Assembly (NCBI GenBank): GCA_000242935.3
Contig: CP007053.1
Location: 1,674,001 to 1,738,000, forward strand
Origin: Opitutaceae bacterium TAV5
GTDB taxonomy: Bacteria > Verrucomicrobiota > Verrucomicrobiia > Opitutales > Opitutaceae
Direction: 5' to 3'
Length of the DNA: 64,000 nt
A program made the translations under genes and the position numbers. The notes under the pieces were generated by a model. That model saw nothing but the letters and a program-made list of their open reading frames with translations, was not told where the DNA came from and did no database searches. Shown here one piece after another: positions 45,667 through 55,225 of the stretch. The first letter of the stretch is position 1. Each line of letters starts with the position of its first letter.

Positions 45667-46902
45667 TCACGATCCGGGCGGGAGATCCGCGTTGCGGTTC
45701 GACATGACCGGGATCGGCGGGAGGGCGCGGCTTTCGGGAAAACAGATGCGGCTCACCGCTTCGTCGAAGTCCTGTGCGCCGCGGATGATGTCGATTTCCA
45801 GCCGCAGGTAGTAGATCGGCACGGCGCAGGGCAGATCCTCCGGGATGCGCACGGCATCCTTTTCCGTGGTGATGATGCAGCCGACCTTCAATTCGAGGGC
45901 CTTGACAAAGAGAGACACAAAATCCTCCGGACTGAACCGGTAGTGGTCGAGGAAACGTCGGGTGAACTCGATCTTCGCACCGAGGTCGCGGAGGAATTTT
46001 TCAAAACTTTCCGGTACGGCGATGCCGCTGAACGCCCCGACGCGGCGGTCGCGCAGCCACGAGAGCGGGTGGCGTTCGTCGCTGCCGAGGCGTTGCAGGT
46101 ACTGCGGGCGGTGGGCGCATTCGATGATTTCGGCGTCGGGGTTGTGGGTGTTGATGAGGTCCTCGAGTTCGGGATCGCGCTGGCCGTTGGACTTGGTGAG
46201 GAAGACGTAACTGGCGCGTTTCAGGTGTTTGATCGGTTCGCGCAGGATGCCGCGAGGCAGGAGGTGGCCGTTGCCGAAAGGGTTCGTCTTGTCGACGAGA
46301 AGGAGGTTGAGCCGGCCCTTGAGCGGCAGGTACTGGAAACCGTCGTCGAGGATGAGAGTGTCGCATCCGAATTTTTTGATGGCCCAGGCGCCGGCCTTGA
46401 CGCGGTTTTTGTCCACGAGGACGACGACGCCGGGGAGGTTGCGGGCGAGCATGTAGGGCTCGTCGCCGGCCTGCAGGCTGTCGAGGAGCACCTGTTGTCC
46501 GTCGCTGACAATGCGCGGCGGGGGCTCGGAGGTGTGGGTGATCCAGTACCAGGCTTTTTTCCAGAGCGGGGGGGCCTTGCTTTTGTAGCCGCGCGAGAGG
46601 ATGGCGACGCGACGGCCGCGGTCGCGGAGGGCGCGGGCGAATTTTTCCACGACGGGCGTCTTGCCGGTGCCGCCGACGGTGAGATTGCCCACGACGACGA
46701 CGAGGCAGCCGAGCGGCTGGTCATGGAAGATCCGCTTGCGGTACAGCCAGTAACGCATCTGGACGATGCCGCTGAACAGGTACGAGAGCGTCTGGAGAAA
46801 CGCAGCGTAGAGGGCGGCGCCCACGCCCGAGCGCCGTCCGAAGATCACGTCGATCGTGAACTGCTCGAAGGCGGTGGCTTTGCGTGTGATCCAGGAGGGC
46901 AT
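45667..46902 (-). CDS. lpxK: Tetraacyldisaccharide 4'-kinase LpxK
   Basis: Phosphorylates the lipid A precursor at the inner membrane. The 411-residue protein has an N-terminal membrane-associated helix ([20 protein letters not shown]), P-loop [12 protein letters not shown] (72-83), ILSRGYKSK, the DDGFQ motif in [14 protein letters not shown] and the C-terminal TTEKDAVR signature. Its presence shows the organism makes lipid A. It is longer than E. coli LpxK (328 residues) owing to inserts in the N-terminal part. Confidence 0.95.
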   Translation of the reverse strand: MPSWITRKATAFEQFTIDVIFGRRSGVGAALYAAFLQTLSYLFSGIVQMRYWLYRKRIFHDQPLGCLVVVVGNLTVGGTGKTPVVEKFARALRDRGRRVAILSRGYKSKAPPLWKKAWYWITHTSEPPPRIVSDGQQVLLDSLQAGDEPYMLARNLPGVVVLVDKNRVKAGAWAIKKFGCDTLILDDGFQYLPLKGRLNLLLVDKTNPFGNGHLLPRGILREPIKHLKRASYVFLTKSNGQRDPELEDLINTHNPDAEIIECAHRPQYLQRLGSDERHPLSWLRDRRVGAFSGIAVPESFEKFLRDLGAKIEFTRRFLDHYRFSPEDFVSLFVKALELKVGCIITTEKDAVRIPEDLPCAVPIYYLRLEIDIIRGAQDFDEAVSRICFPESRALPPIPVMSNRNADLPPGS

Positions 46903-47040
46903 CGAACGACAGGACTAATCCGGTGTGTGAATGTGGCAACATTTGCCGCAGGGTCGGGGCAAGATCGATGGCCGCGAAAGGGAGTGATGTCAGTGCCCTC
47001 CTCCCCCCCCGCAGTCTGCCTTTCTGCGGCGAAGCCGCCC

Positions 47041-47104
47041 TGGAGTGCGGCAGTCCTCTGCCGCTTTCCACTCCAAAAAAGCGGCAGAGGACTGCCGCAC
47101 TCCA
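47041..47104. repeat. Perfect 26-bp inverted repeat (intergenic hairpin)
   Basis: Left arm 47041-47066 (tggagtgcggcagtcctctg...) is fully complementary to right arm 47079-47104, with a 12-base loop. The gap from 46903 to 47253 contains no gene; the rest of it holds this hairpin's GC-rich flanks and the palindrome at 47191. Confidence 0.9.
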
Positions 47105-47190
47105 AGGCTGGCTTCGCCAGCGGCTGACATCGCTTTGAGTCGCCCCCGAACCCGGGATCGCCAGGGTTTCGCAGGCATTCCCGGATTTTT

Positions 47191-47200
47191 ATACATGTAG
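47191..47200. promoter_or_regulatory. Candidate LacI operator upstream of the pectate-lyase-like gene
   Basis: ATACATGTAG contains an 8-base palindrome TACATGTA and matches CTACATGTAG at 53300 in nine of ten positions. Its centre lies 58 bases upstream of the ATG at 47254. Inference from the shared motif. Confidence 0.45.
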
Positions 47201-47253
47201 AATCATGGCGGCATTGCGAGGGGGCCGGAGGTGGTGTTTTTTGCGGCACTCTC

Positions 47254-48906
47254 ATGTTTCCCCTGTGCTTTCGCTGTTTCTTCCTGCTGCCGCTTGCCGG
47301 CTGCTTCGCGCCTCACGCGGTTTCTGCGGCTGAAGTCATGCCCTGGCGCTCCTCGCTTTATCCGGATGACTGGACGCCGGCGTGGCGCGATGCGGAGGGG
47401 CGGTTTCTCCACGATTTTTCCTACGCCGGCTATCGCCACGGCGAGGCCCCGTTGCCGGAACGAACGGACAACATCATCGACGCGACGCAGCCTCCGTATG
47501 AGGCGGATGCCTCCGGGGTGAACGATGCCACGGCGGCGATCCAGGCTGCGCTCGACGCGGCGGGGCGAAACGGCGGCGGCGGCGTGGTGTTCCTGCCGGC
47601 GGGCACGTACCGCGTGGCCCCGCCGGAAGGGGCCACGGCGGCGCTGCGCATCCGGGATTCGCATGTGATGCTGCGCGGAGCAGGCGCGGGGCGGACGTTC
47701 GTTTTCAACGACACGACGGCGATGCGCGGCAAGCGCGTCATCGAAGTGGCACCGCGCACGGCGGCGTCGTGGGCGGCGGAGGGGAAGGTGGTGGCGGGCG
47801 CGCCGCTCACGGCCGACCTGCCGGAGCCGTCGCTGCGTGTGCCGGTGGCGGATGTGTCGGGGTTCGCGGTCGGCGAGCCGGTCGTCGTGCGCAACGACCT
47901 GACGGAGCATTTTATCGGGCTGGTGGAGATGGACGGCCGCCACGGCGGGAAATGGACGCCGGCGCAATCGCCCAACCGCACGCTGGCGTATTACCGGCGT
48001 ATTCTGGAGATAAATACGGAGGCGGGCGCGCTCGTGCTGGACGTGCCGGTGCGCGGATGGCTGTTCACGGCGGACAATGCCCGCGTTGTGCGAGTGTCCG
48101 ACGCGATGCTGACGGAGGTCGGGGTGGAGGATCTTTCCATCGGCATGCGGCAGCATCCGGGCGAAGGGCTTGCGGAGAACGACTGGCAGAGGGAGGGCAC
48201 GGTCGGTTACGACGCGCACGGATCGGTGGCGTTGCAGGTTTCGTTTGTCGGGAACGGGTGGATACGCCGCGTAAATTCGTGGTCGCCGCCGGGCAACGAT
48301 CCGTCGGTGCACGTGCTTTCCAACGGGATCAGGCTGTGGCGTTCGCGACTGGTAACGGTGGCGGAGTGCGACTGGCGTTTCCCGCAATACCGGGGCGGCG
48401 GCGGCAACGGCTACCTCTACACGCACAACGGGCAGGACAACCTGATCCGCGACTGCCGGGCAGAGGGAGCGCGGCACAATTACGATTTCGGGACGATGAT
48501 CGCCAGCGGCAACGTGATCCTGGACTGCGTGGCGAAGGACGGGGAACTGGCGTCGGATTTCCACATGTTTCTCTCGCTCGCCAACCTGCTCGACAACGTG
48601 ACGTGCGACGGCGATTCGCTGGAGGCGCGGGCGTTCCGGCCGTGGGGCGGGAATCCGGTGCACGGGGTGACGACGACGCAGTCGGTTTTCTGGCGGAGCA
48701 ACGGGCTGCGTTATCCGCCGAAGCGGCCGATGCTGGTGCAGTCGCACCAGGTGGGCGAAGGTTACGTGATCGGCACGCGCGGCCCGGCGGCGCGGGTGGA
48801 TTCGAGCGATTTTGTGGAGGGCGAGGGAAAGGGCGACGGGCTCACGCCCCGCTCGCTTTACCTCGACCAGCTGGGCAGGCGGCTGAAGGACCGAGCCGGG
48901 CGATAA
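47254..48906 (+). CDS. Secreted pectate-lyase-fold (right-handed beta-helix) protein
   Basis: A 550-residue secreted protein with a signal peptide (CFRCFFLLPLAGCFAPHAVSA) followed by a Pectate_lyase_3-type start (ASGVNDATAAIQAALDAAGR, NGGGGVVFLPAGTYRV) and a parallel beta-helix (LRIRDSHVMLRGAGAGRTFV, NGYLYTHNGQDNLIRDCRAE). It probably binds or cleaves a polysaccharide. Catalytic residues could not be assigned. A LacI-operator-like palindrome lies in its promoter region, linking it to the cassettes downstream. Confidence 0.8.
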   Translation: MFPLCFRCFFLLPLAGCFAPHAVSAAEVMPWRSSLYPDDWTPAWRDAEGRFLHDFSYAGYRHGEAPLPERTDNIIDATQPPYEADASGVNDATAAIQAALDAAGRNGGGGVVFLPAGTYRVAPPEGATAALRIRDSHVMLRGAGAGRTFVFNDTTAMRGKRVIEVAPRTAASWAAEGKVVAGAPLTADLPEPSLRVPVADVSGFAVGEPVVVRNDLTEHFIGLVEMDGRHGGKWTPAQSPNRTLAYYRRILEINTEAGALVLDVPVRGWLFTADNARVVRVSDAMLTEVGVEDLSIGMRQHPGEGLAENDWQREGTVGYDAHGSVALQVSFVGNGWIRRVNSWSPPGNDPSVHVLSNGIRLWRSRLVTVAECDWRFPQYRGGGGNGYLYTHNGQDNLIRDCRAEGARHNYDFGTMIASGNVILDCVAKDGELASDFHMFLSLANLLDNVTCDGDSLEARAFRPWGGNPVHGVTTTQSVFWRSNGLRYPPKRPMLVQSHQVGEGYVIGTRGPAARVDSSDFVEGEGKGDGLTPRSLYLDQLGRRLKDRAGR

Positions 48907-48938
48907 CGACAGTAGATGACAAGCCTGAAGCGAGGGCG

Positions 48939-49256
48939 TTATGTCCAGTGTCGCGTTTGTTCACGAAGCAGGCGCTCCCTGATTTTCGCGGGATTCTGGC
49001 GGCAGTCCAGAATCGCATGGACGAGAACGGTATTGTCCTCGATCGTGTAATAAATGGCGTAGGGGAAACGTCGTGAAAGCATCCAGTGGAACCCGCCAAA
49101 CTTCTTCGGATGAATTCCCGCGTGGTGTTCGAGTGTATCAACGTCCGCGTAGAGCGAATCCAGAAAATACTGCCCCACTCCGCATTCCTGTTTTTCGTAA
49201 AAGGCAAACCCGTCCAGAAGATCGAATCGGGCGTTGTCGAAGATGCGGATTTTCAC
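48939..49256 (-). CDS. RelE/ParE-type toxin
   Basis: A 105-residue toxin-like protein beginning at GTG 49256 (VKIRIFDNARFDLLDGFAFY) and containing FGGFHWMLSRRFPYAIYYTI and VHAILDCRQNP, the pattern of RelE/ParE toxins. The longer frame to 49295 runs through the antitoxin. GTG overlaps the antitoxin stop by 4 bases, so the antitoxin is first in the operon and coupled to the toxin. Target (ribosome-dependent mRNA cleavage or gyrase) not resolvable. Confidence 0.85.
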   Translation of the reverse strand: MKIRIFDNARFDLLDGFAFYEKQECGVGQYFLDSLYADVDTLEHHAGIHPKKFGGFHWMLSRRFPYAIYYTIEDNTVLVHAILDCRQNPAKIRERLLREQTRHWT

Positions 49257-49471
49257 GCAACACGGGCCTTGATTTGTCGTTTGGCCGTCTCCCAATCCGT
49301 GAAGCCAACCTCGCCCGACTGGGCCAGTCGCCTGCGTTCTTCAAGGATTTGACCGTGCCAGTCCGGCGGAGAATATTCCCGCTCTGTTTTGGAAATATCC
49401 GCCCAAATCTCCTCCATGGCATTGATCTTCTCGGGAAGGGTCATTTCCGCCAATGGCAGTGTGAGTTTCAT
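49253..49471 (-). CDS. Antitoxin, addiction-module component (TIGR02574-like)
   Basis: A 72-residue protein: MKLTLPLAEMTLPEKINAME, EEIWADISKTEREYSPPDWH and WETAKRQIKAR fit the small helical antitoxin family paired with RelE/ParE toxins. It directly precedes and overlaps the toxin gene. Confidence 0.85.
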   Translation of the reverse strand: MKLTLPLAEMTLPEKINAMEEIWADISKTEREYSPPDWHGQILEERRRLAQSGEVGFTDWETAKRQIKARVA

Positions 49472-49528
49472 GGGTTCAACAATGGTGGAGGCAGGGAGCG
49501 CGTCAAGGTAGGCGTGGCTTTCCGTCCT

Positions 49529-50551
49529 TCAGCCTTTATTTTTGAGCGTCTTGCCCGGATGCCACACGCCTTCCACGAGTGTGCGGATGGGGGTTTCGGG
49601 GATGCCGCGTTCGTTGCGGTGCACCATGTCGACGAGGAGGTCGACAGCCTTGCGGCCGATAAGATGATCGTTCTGGTGGATGCCCGAAGTGGTGTCATCG
49701 GCTTCGCCGACGTTGAGGCTGGCGAAACCGACATCTTCGGGCACGCGCAGTCCGGTAGCCCGGAGATGCCTGAGGTTGCCGGTATAGGAAATGACAACGT
49801 CGGGCCGGTAGCTGCGGACCCATTCCCGGATACCGAGCTCCTCCTCGCTGTTGACCACGAGCGGGAGGCAGGCGAGCGAGGGATGCAGCCAGCGGGAGAG
49901 GAGCATGCCGCTGACCCAGTTGTGGCCGACTTTCTCATCCCAGTTGCGGTCGACGTACATGCCGGGGCGGCGGTAGCCGAGCTGCCAGAGTTCTTCGAGG
50001 AGGAGGTTGATGGAGTGCGCGTGGTGGTTGGCCACGACGTGCATGCGGGGAGGATGCAGGCTGTAACCGAGCGAGAGGGCGGAAAACCCGGTGTAGTCGA
50101 AATCGAGCCACATGCGGGAGCGCGGCTGGGGGGCGAGAAGGAGGGCCTGGATGCCGCGTGCGCGCAGGATGCGGCGGGTCTTTTCCGGAGTCATGTCGCG
50201 TTCGTGCAGCCAGAATTCCTCGATGAGGTAACCGAGTTCGGCAGCGCGTTCGTGGGCGCCGCTGCGGTATTTGCGGAATTCGGGGATATCCAGCATCCTG
50301 TCGCGTTCGGGCCAGTTGTTGAGCCACGCGATGGTGGCCTGGTAGTGCGGACGGCGGCTGGTGTGACGGTAGGCATGCAGGGCGGCGAGCATGGGGTCGG
50401 GACGGTAACCCATGTCGGCGGCGAGAGCCTGCAGCCGCTGGCGGGTGCGAAGGTTGAGCCGCGGGCTGTCGCGCAGGGCGAGGGCGACCGTCGTGAAATG
50501 CACGCCGGCCCGGGCGGCAATGTCCCGGATGGTGACGCGGGTCGTGGACAT
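49529..50551 (-). CDS. LacI-family regulator, cassette copy A
   Basis: A 340-residue regulator. N-terminal HTH TIRDIAARAGVHFTTVALAL with hinge helix RQRLQALAADMGYRPDPM; periplasmic-binding-like effector domain (IEEFWLHERDMTPEKTRRIL, GYRRPGMYVDRNWDEKVGHN, ASLNVGEADDTTSGIHQNDH). It closely resembles the regulator of copy B throughout, including HRNERGIPETPIRTLVEGVW. Start at 50551; the frame to 50668 belongs to the PEP gene. It is downstream of the PEP-CTERM and deacetylase genes on the same strand, suggesting autoregulation through the palindrome at 53300. Confidence 0.92.
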   Translation of the reverse strand: MSTTRVTIRDIAARAGVHFTTVALALRDSPRLNLRTRQRLQALAADMGYRPDPMLAALHAYRHTSRRPHYQATIAWLNNWPERDRMLDIPEFRKYRSGAHERAAELGYLIEEFWLHERDMTPEKTRRILRARGIQALLLAPQPRSRMWLDFDYTGFSALSLGYSLHPPRMHVVANHHAHSINLLLEELWQLGYRRPGMYVDRNWDEKVGHNWVSGMLLSRWLHPSLACLPLVVNSEEELGIREWVRSYRPDVVISYTGNLRHLRATGLRVPEDVGFASLNVGEADDTTSGIHQNDHLIGRKAVDLLVDMVHRNERGIPETPIRTLVEGVWHPGKTLKNKG

Positions 50552-50664
50552 GGGGCTGGTGGCAACGACTCCAGCCGGACGCCTGCGCGGTGGCAATGCC
50601 GGAAGCGGTTCCGGCACGATGTCGCCCCGGTCTGTTGCCGGGGCGGATTCAGGATGGCGGAAAC

Positions 50665-51735
50665 TCATGCGGAACGGCGGCGGCAGACGCGGCGGCGGAG
50701 AAGCGCGCCGGCGAGCAGCATGGCCGCTCCGGCGAACGCGGCGGTGGCGCCGGGTTCGGGGACGGCGGCAAACGAGAGTGCGCCGGTGGCGGTATCGTAG
50801 CTCCAGTTGCCGGCCGTGTAGTGGTTGGAACTGTCGAGCGTGATGCCGCTGCCGACCACCGAGCCGGTGAGGGACAGGGAGAAGCCGCTTCCGTAAACGA
50901 GGTCGCCGAAGGTGCCGGCGACGAGAGTCCAGGCGGTGTCGCCGGTGAACGGAACGTCGCCGACGGCGACGTTGAAGACGCCGTCAAACCGCACGTCGCC
51001 GGTGGTGTTACCGGTGACCTGGTTGCCCTTGGCGAGGTCGAAGAGGAGGGAGCCGGTGCCGGCGAGCGTGAAGTTGCCGCTGGTGAGCGTGGTGCCGCCG
51101 GTGTAGGTGTTGGCATTGGCCAGCGTGAGCGTGCCGGTGCCGGCATGGGTGACGGCGGTGAAATTGGCGCCGTTGTTTCTGATGGTGCCGTTCGTTCCGT
51201 TGATGTTGATATCGCCTGCTCCGGTGAAGTTCAGGGTGCCTGTGCTGCTCGTGGTGATCTGGGTCTGGATATTCAGCGATGCGCCACTACCCACGATGAT
51301 GTTGTTGGTAGCTTGTGAAAAACGTATGAATCCGAATGCCTGGTTTGTGCCGATCAAGGTGAGGCTTTTGGTGGCGTTTGCCATGTCGATGCCATCGGCA
51401 CCGATGGTATGCGTTGAGTTGTTGCTGATCGTAATGCGGATGTCGTTGGCAGGGTTTTCCAGACGGAGGCCGCGTGCGGTTCTATTACCGGAGGTCCAGG
51501 TGAACGTCGAGTTCGTCTGAAGCGTATCGTCGAAAACGAGCACGTCACTGCTGGTACCAGTAATGACAGCAGTGCCATCCGTCCAGGCTCCGGCGGCACC
51601 GAGATCGGTGGTGTTGTCGGCCTTGACAAGTTCTGCGGCGGACGAAGTTACCGCAGGGACGAACAGGAGCGCCGCACCGAGCAGGATCGGCGAGAACGCA
51701 CGGATGGCGGGGTGGCTGGAGGTTTTGGTTTTCAT
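50665..51735 (-). CDS. PEP-CTERM beta-strand protein, cassette copy A
   Basis: A 356-residue secreted protein with signal peptide (FSPILLGAALLFVPAVTSSA), a short autotransporter-repeat-like middle (ANANTYTGGTTLTSGNFTLA, GTGSLLFDLAKGNQVTGNTT), and the sorting signal AVPEPGATAAFAGAAMLLAG followed by LLRRRVCRRR. Its C-terminal half is very similar to that of copy B (TAGNWSYDTATGALSFAAVP vs TAGNWSYDISSGALSYAAVP). It probably forms part of a surface or matrix structure. Confidence 0.85.
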   Translation of the reverse strand: MKTKTSSHPAIRAFSPILLGAALLFVPAVTSSAAELVKADNTTDLGAAGAWTDGTAVITGTSSDVLVFDDTLQTNSTFTWTSGNRTARGLRLENPANDIRITISNNSTHTIGADGIDMANATKSLTLIGTNQAFGFIRFSQATNNIIVGSGASLNIQTQITTSSTGTLNFTGAGDININGTNGTIRNNGANFTAVTHAGTGTLTLANANTYTGGTTLTSGNFTLAGTGSLLFDLAKGNQVTGNTTGDVRFDGVFNVAVGDVPFTGDTAWTLVAGTFGDLVYGSGFSLSLTGSVVGSGITLDSSNHYTAGNWSYDTATGALSFAAVPEPGATAAFAGAAMLLAGALLRRRVCRRRSA

Positions 51736-51823
51736 GATTGTTGGATGCTTGAGGTCTGGATTTTGTTTTTTGCGTTTCGACTCTGGTTGTGTATCGGGAA
51801 AACGGTTGCAGATATCGGGGGAA

Positions 51824-53251
51824 TCACTTGCCGCCGACCTGCCGGGCGGGTTTGCCGCCGAGGCTTTGGGCGTATTCGAGCGGGGTCATGAAGACGGCGT
51901 TTTGTTCGACGAGGAAATCGATGATCTTTTCGAACTCCCTGAAGCGTTCGCCGGCCCAGTGGGTGGGATGGCCTTGCAGGACAAAATACTCGCGGTCGGG
52001 GTTCTTGGCGTAGCCGACGACGAGCCGGTTGAAAGCGGGCTGGCCGACGGCAGCTTCAAGGTTCACGGCCCAGACGCGGTCAAGGATGGTGACCTTGCCG
52101 GCGGCGGCGAGGTCACGTCCGGAAGCGTCGACGGGCGAGGGATAGAGCCAGACTTTCATGTCGGGATCCTTGGCCATGACCTGCGCGGTAACCCCGTCCT
52201 GGGAACCGGTACCGACGCCGCCGCCGGGACCGAAAGCGGCGAAGGGGAAGCCGAGTTTTTCCTTCGCCAGCGTTTGCGAGCGTTCGAAGCGGGACCACTG
52301 TTCGTCAAAGGGCCGTCCCTTGAATTCGTTCCATTTCTTTCCGGCGTCGTCGGTCCATACCTGGTGGTCCCAGCCATGGAACCAGAACTCGATGAGGCCG
52401 GAGTCGCGGCGCTCCCTGATCCAGCCGGTGTATTCGGGCGTGGCCTCGGCGAGGGTTTCGCAGATGATGCCGATGGAGGATTTGATGGAGCGGTTTTTCA
52501 GGTAATCGGCGACGCGAGTCCAGGAGTGATGGACCTTGCCGTTGGTCTGACGGAGATCGTCGAGCTTGAGGATGATGACGGGCGGGGCCTTGCGCGGGGG
52601 GATTTCGGCGGGCGGCGCCTCGGCGGCCCGGCGGGCATTGTAGCGGGCGATGGCCGAAGACGAGGCGGCTTTCATGGCCTCGACGGTTTCGAGCGGAGCG
52701 GTGCCGGGAGGAATCCCTTCGAGCACAAAGTCGTCAAAGTCGACCACACCGGTGGCCGAGCTCCACGAGTGGATCCAGACGGAGACGGCCGTGGCGCCGG
52801 GCGGCACGGTGGTGGTGAGGGTGTAGGGGTGCCAGCCGTCGTCCTGCTTTTTGACAAGAACGCTGGCGAGGCCGTCGCCTTTTTTCCCGGGGATGCGAAC
52901 GGGTTTGCCGGCTTCGTTGGTGGGCCAGAAGCAGACGACGAGAAAGTTGCCGTCGGCCCTGGCCTGGAAGGTGAGAGTGAGTTCCTGGCCGGGGGTGACA
53001 GGGTAGCGGCTGCTGTGGAAATCGGAGCCGTTGACGGTATCGTTGTCGGCGATACGGAGGCCGAGTTTGCCGGTGCGGGCGGCTTCGGGAAGGGCCGACG
53101 CCATGGTGTCCCGGGGCAACCAGCCGTCGAGGCCGTCTTCGAAACCGGGGTTGGCGGGGATCGGGCCGGCCGCGAAAGCAGGCAAGGCTGCCGCGACGGC
53201 GGCGAGCGCGAACAGGGTTTTATGGGAAAACGCGCGGAGTGCGGGGTGCAT
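51824..53251 (-). CDS. Secreted polysaccharide-deacetylase-like enzyme, cassette copy A
   Basis: A 475-residue secreted protein. Signal peptide 1-27, then a jelly-roll carbohydrate-binding domain (PANPGFEDGLDGWLPRDTMA), then a NodB-like domain: LKLDDLRQ supplies the Asp pair, FWFHGWDHQVW the H-xxx-H metal site, and FAAFGPGGGVG the arginine-loop region. Such enzymes remove acetyl groups from chitin, peptidoglycan or xylan. It has the same length as copy B and agrees with it at most positions. It is divergent from the copy A pilin across the palindrome at 53300. Confidence 0.85.
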   Translation of the reverse strand: MHPALRAFSHKTLFALAAVAAALPAFAAGPIPANPGFEDGLDGWLPRDTMASALPEAARTGKLGLRIADNDTVNGSDFHSSRYPVTPGQELTLTFQARADGNFLVVCFWPTNEAGKPVRIPGKKGDGLASVLVKKQDDGWHPYTLTTTVPPGATAVSVWIHSWSSATGVVDFDDFVLEGIPPGTAPLETVEAMKAASSSAIARYNARRAAEAPPAEIPPRKAPPVIILKLDDLRQTNGKVHHSWTRVADYLKNRSIKSSIGIICETLAEATPEYTGWIRERRDSGLIEFWFHGWDHQVWTDDAGKKWNEFKGRPFDEQWSRFERSQTLAKEKLGFPFAAFGPGGGVGTGSQDGVTAQVMAKDPDMKVWLYPSPVDASGRDLAAAGKVTILDRVWAVNLEAAVGQPAFNRLVVGYAKNPDREYFVLQGHPTHWAGERFREFEKIIDFLVEQNAVFMTPLEYAQSLGGKPARQVGGK

Positions 53252-53299
53252 GGCAACAACCTGCGATGAAGGGAGGCGAGCGGCGAGTCCGTCGAAATA

Positions 53300-53309
53300 C
53301 TACATGTAG
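53300..53309. promoter_or_regulatory. Candidate LacI operator between divergent cassette A genes
   Basis: CTACATGTAG, a perfect 10-base palindrome, centred about 53 bases from both the deacetylase ATG (53251) and the pilin ATG (53358). A further half-site (CTTGTAG) follows at 53322. Inferred to bind the LacI regulators of these cassettes. Confidence 0.55.
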
Positions 53310-53357
53310 AAAAACGGACTGCTTGTAGGTGATGCGGCGATACGCGAGAGTGGCAGC

Positions 53358-54065
53358 ATGAAACCCGCACCCCGTCTTTCTGTCCCGATTCCCGTCCGCC
53401 GTGCGCGCGGCTTCACGCTGGTCGAGTTGCTGACCGTGATCGTCATCATCGGCGTGCTGGCCGCGATCATCATCCCGGTCGCGGGCAAGGTCCGGCGTTC
53501 GGCCCGCGCGGTCGAGTGTGTATCGAATCTCCGCTACACGCTTGCCGCGTTCAATCTCTACGCGGCGGACAACAACGGCTACTTCCCGGCGGTGGCGAAA
53601 CCGTCCGGCAGCTCCACCTTCAATTTCGGTTCGCAGCTCATGAACAGGGAAGGCGCGTGGCAGGTTGAAATCAGCCCTTACTGGAGCCGGAAACTTTCGG
53701 GCAACATCCAGGCCGAAAGAAATGATCAGGAGCGGTACGCCTTCTGCCCGGATTTTGTGGTGACGGACGAAAATGTCGTCACGCGCGGCCACGGCATGAA
53801 CGACATTCTCACCGCGCAGGGGCAGGTGAATGCGGTGGACAACAAGATGTCGAATCCCGCCTACCATTGCCGGACAAAGGCTCTGGGCATCACCGATCCG
53901 TCGAGGACGATTCTCGTGGGCGACAGCGACAAGCTCCTGTTCAGCCCGGCCGAGGTCAACGCCCGTCACAACAACCGGCTCAATTGCGGGTTTGTCGACG
54001 GGCACGTCACGGCCTTGACGTGGGTCGAGGCGAAGGCTGTCCGGGATGCCGTGAAAAACCGGTAG
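53358..54065 (+). CDS. Pseudopilin, cassette copy A (inverted)
   Basis: A 235-residue protein with prepilin signal RGFTLVELLTVIVIIGVLAA after a basic leader, and HNNRLNCGFVDGHV near the C-terminus, an exact H-X9-DG spacing. The middle (SNLRYTLAAFNLYAADNNGY) is typical of verrucomicrobial and planctomycetal type II-like pseudopilins. It is on the plus strand, opposite to its cassette partners, and ends 20 bases from the LacI stop of copy B. Inversion around the shared operator would explain the arrangement. Confidence 0.85.
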   Translation: MKPAPRLSVPIPVRRARGFTLVELLTVIVIIGVLAAIIIPVAGKVRRSARAVECVSNLRYTLAAFNLYAADNNGYFPAVAKPSGSSTFNFGSQLMNREGAWQVEISPYWSRKLSGNIQAERNDQERYAFCPDFVVTDENVVTRGHGMNDILTAQGQVNAVDNKMSNPAYHCRTKALGITDPSRTILVGDSDKLLFSPAEVNARHNNRLNCGFVDGHVTALTWVEAKAVRDAVKNR

Positions 54066-54085
54066 GCCCGGCCAAAACCGGATCG

Positions 54086-55225
54086 TCAATCCGCGCGCCG
54101 GGGTTTCGGAGCATTCGGGGAGAGGCGGGCAGAGGGTGATCCGCCCCGTGAGGGATTCCGGTTTGCGTGAGTTGCCGTTTGTCGGCCCGCGGGCGACGCT
54201 CCCGGCTTGCGCAGCGTTTTGCCCGGACACCAGACGCCTTCGACGAGGGTGCGCACGGGGATTTCGGGGATGCCGCGTTCGTTGCGGTGCACCATGTCCA
54301 CGAGCAGGTCGATGGCCTTGCGTCCGATGAACCGGTCGTTCTGCCGGATGCCGGAGATATGGGTATCGGTTTCCCCGACGTTGAGGCTGGCAAAGCCGAT
54401 GTCTTCGGGGATGCGCAGCCCGGTGCCCTGAAGGTAAACGAAGTTGTTGCTGAAGGTGATGACGACGTCGGGACGGTGCTTTTTTATCCAGGCGGCCATC
54501 GCGGAGGTGTTTCTCCCGGCGTTGTCGATGACGAGCGGGAGGCGCGCCAGCGTGGGGTGCAGCCAGCGCGAAAGCATCATGCCGCTGATCCAGTTGTAAC
54601 CGACTTTTTCGTCCCAGTTGCGACTTATGTACATGCCGGGGCGGCGGTAGCCGAGTGACCAGAGTTTTTCGAGGAGGAGGTTGACGGAATGCGCCTGGTG
54701 ATTGGTCACAACGTGAAGGAGCGGGGGCTGAAGGGTGTATCCGAAGGCGATGGCGGAAAAGTCGGTGTAGTCGAATTCCAGCCACGTGCGGGGTCGCGGC
54801 TGGGGGGCGACCAGAAGGGCCTGGATGCCGCGGGCGCGGAGAATGGCGCGGAGTTTGGCGGGGGAAGTCGCCGGATCGTGCGTCCAGAATTCCTCGACGA
54901 GGTAACCGAGTTCGGCGGCACGTTCCTCGGCGCCGCGCCGGTATTCATGGAATTCGGGGATTTTGAGCAGGTCGTCGCGTTGGGGCCAGTTGTTGATCCA
55001 GGCGATGGTGGCCTGGTAATGGGGGTTGCGCCGGGTGCGTTTGTGGGCCTGGAGGGCGGAGAGCATGGGGTCGGGGCGGTAACCCATGTCGCGGGCGAGT
55101 TTCTTGATGCGGGCGCGGGTGTCGATATTGAGCTGGGGGCTGTCGCGCAGGGCAAGGGACACGGTAGTGAAGTGGAGTCCGGCGCGGGCGGCGATGTCGC
55201 GGATGGTGATGCGCGTGGAGGCCAT
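54086..55225 (-). CDS. LacI-family regulator, cassette copy B
   Basis: A 379-residue regulator with HTH TIRDIAARAGLHFTTVSLAL and IKKLARDMGYRPDPM, and the same effector-domain blocks as copy A (SLGYRRPGMYISRNWDEKVG, ASLNVGETDTHISGIRQNDR). A basic tail of about 35 residues (GASPAGRQTATHANRNPSRG) extends past the end of copy A. It is the last gene of a leftward four-gene operon and probably represses it. Confidence 0.92.
   Translation of the reverse strand: MASTRITIRDIAARAGLHFTTVSLALRDSPQLNIDTRARIKKLARDMGYRPDPMLSALQAHKRTRRNPHYQATIAWINNWPQRDDLLKIPEFHEYRRGAEERAAELGYLVEEFWTHDPATSPAKLRAILRARGIQALLVAPQPRPRTWLEFDYTDFSAIAFGYTLQPPLLHVVTNHQAHSVNLLLEKLWSLGYRRPGMYISRNWDEKVGYNWISGMMLSRWLHPTLARLPLVIDNAGRNTSAMAAWIKKHRPDVVITFSNNFVYLQGTGLRIPEDIGFASLNVGETDTHISGIRQNDRFIGRKAIDLLVDMVHRNERGIPEIPVRTLVEGVWCPGKTLRKPGASPAGRQTATHANRNPSRGGSPSARLSPNAPKPRRAD

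Noticed and set aside
47203-48747. 514-codon antisense frame under the pectate-lyase-like gene
   Set aside because: His/Arg/Pro-rich shadow without a family feature; plus-strand frame has a signal peptide and beta-helix pattern.
49257-49295. Longer start for the toxin
   Set aside because: It would run through the antitoxin gene; the GTG at 49256 gives the family N-terminus and a standard 4-base overlap.
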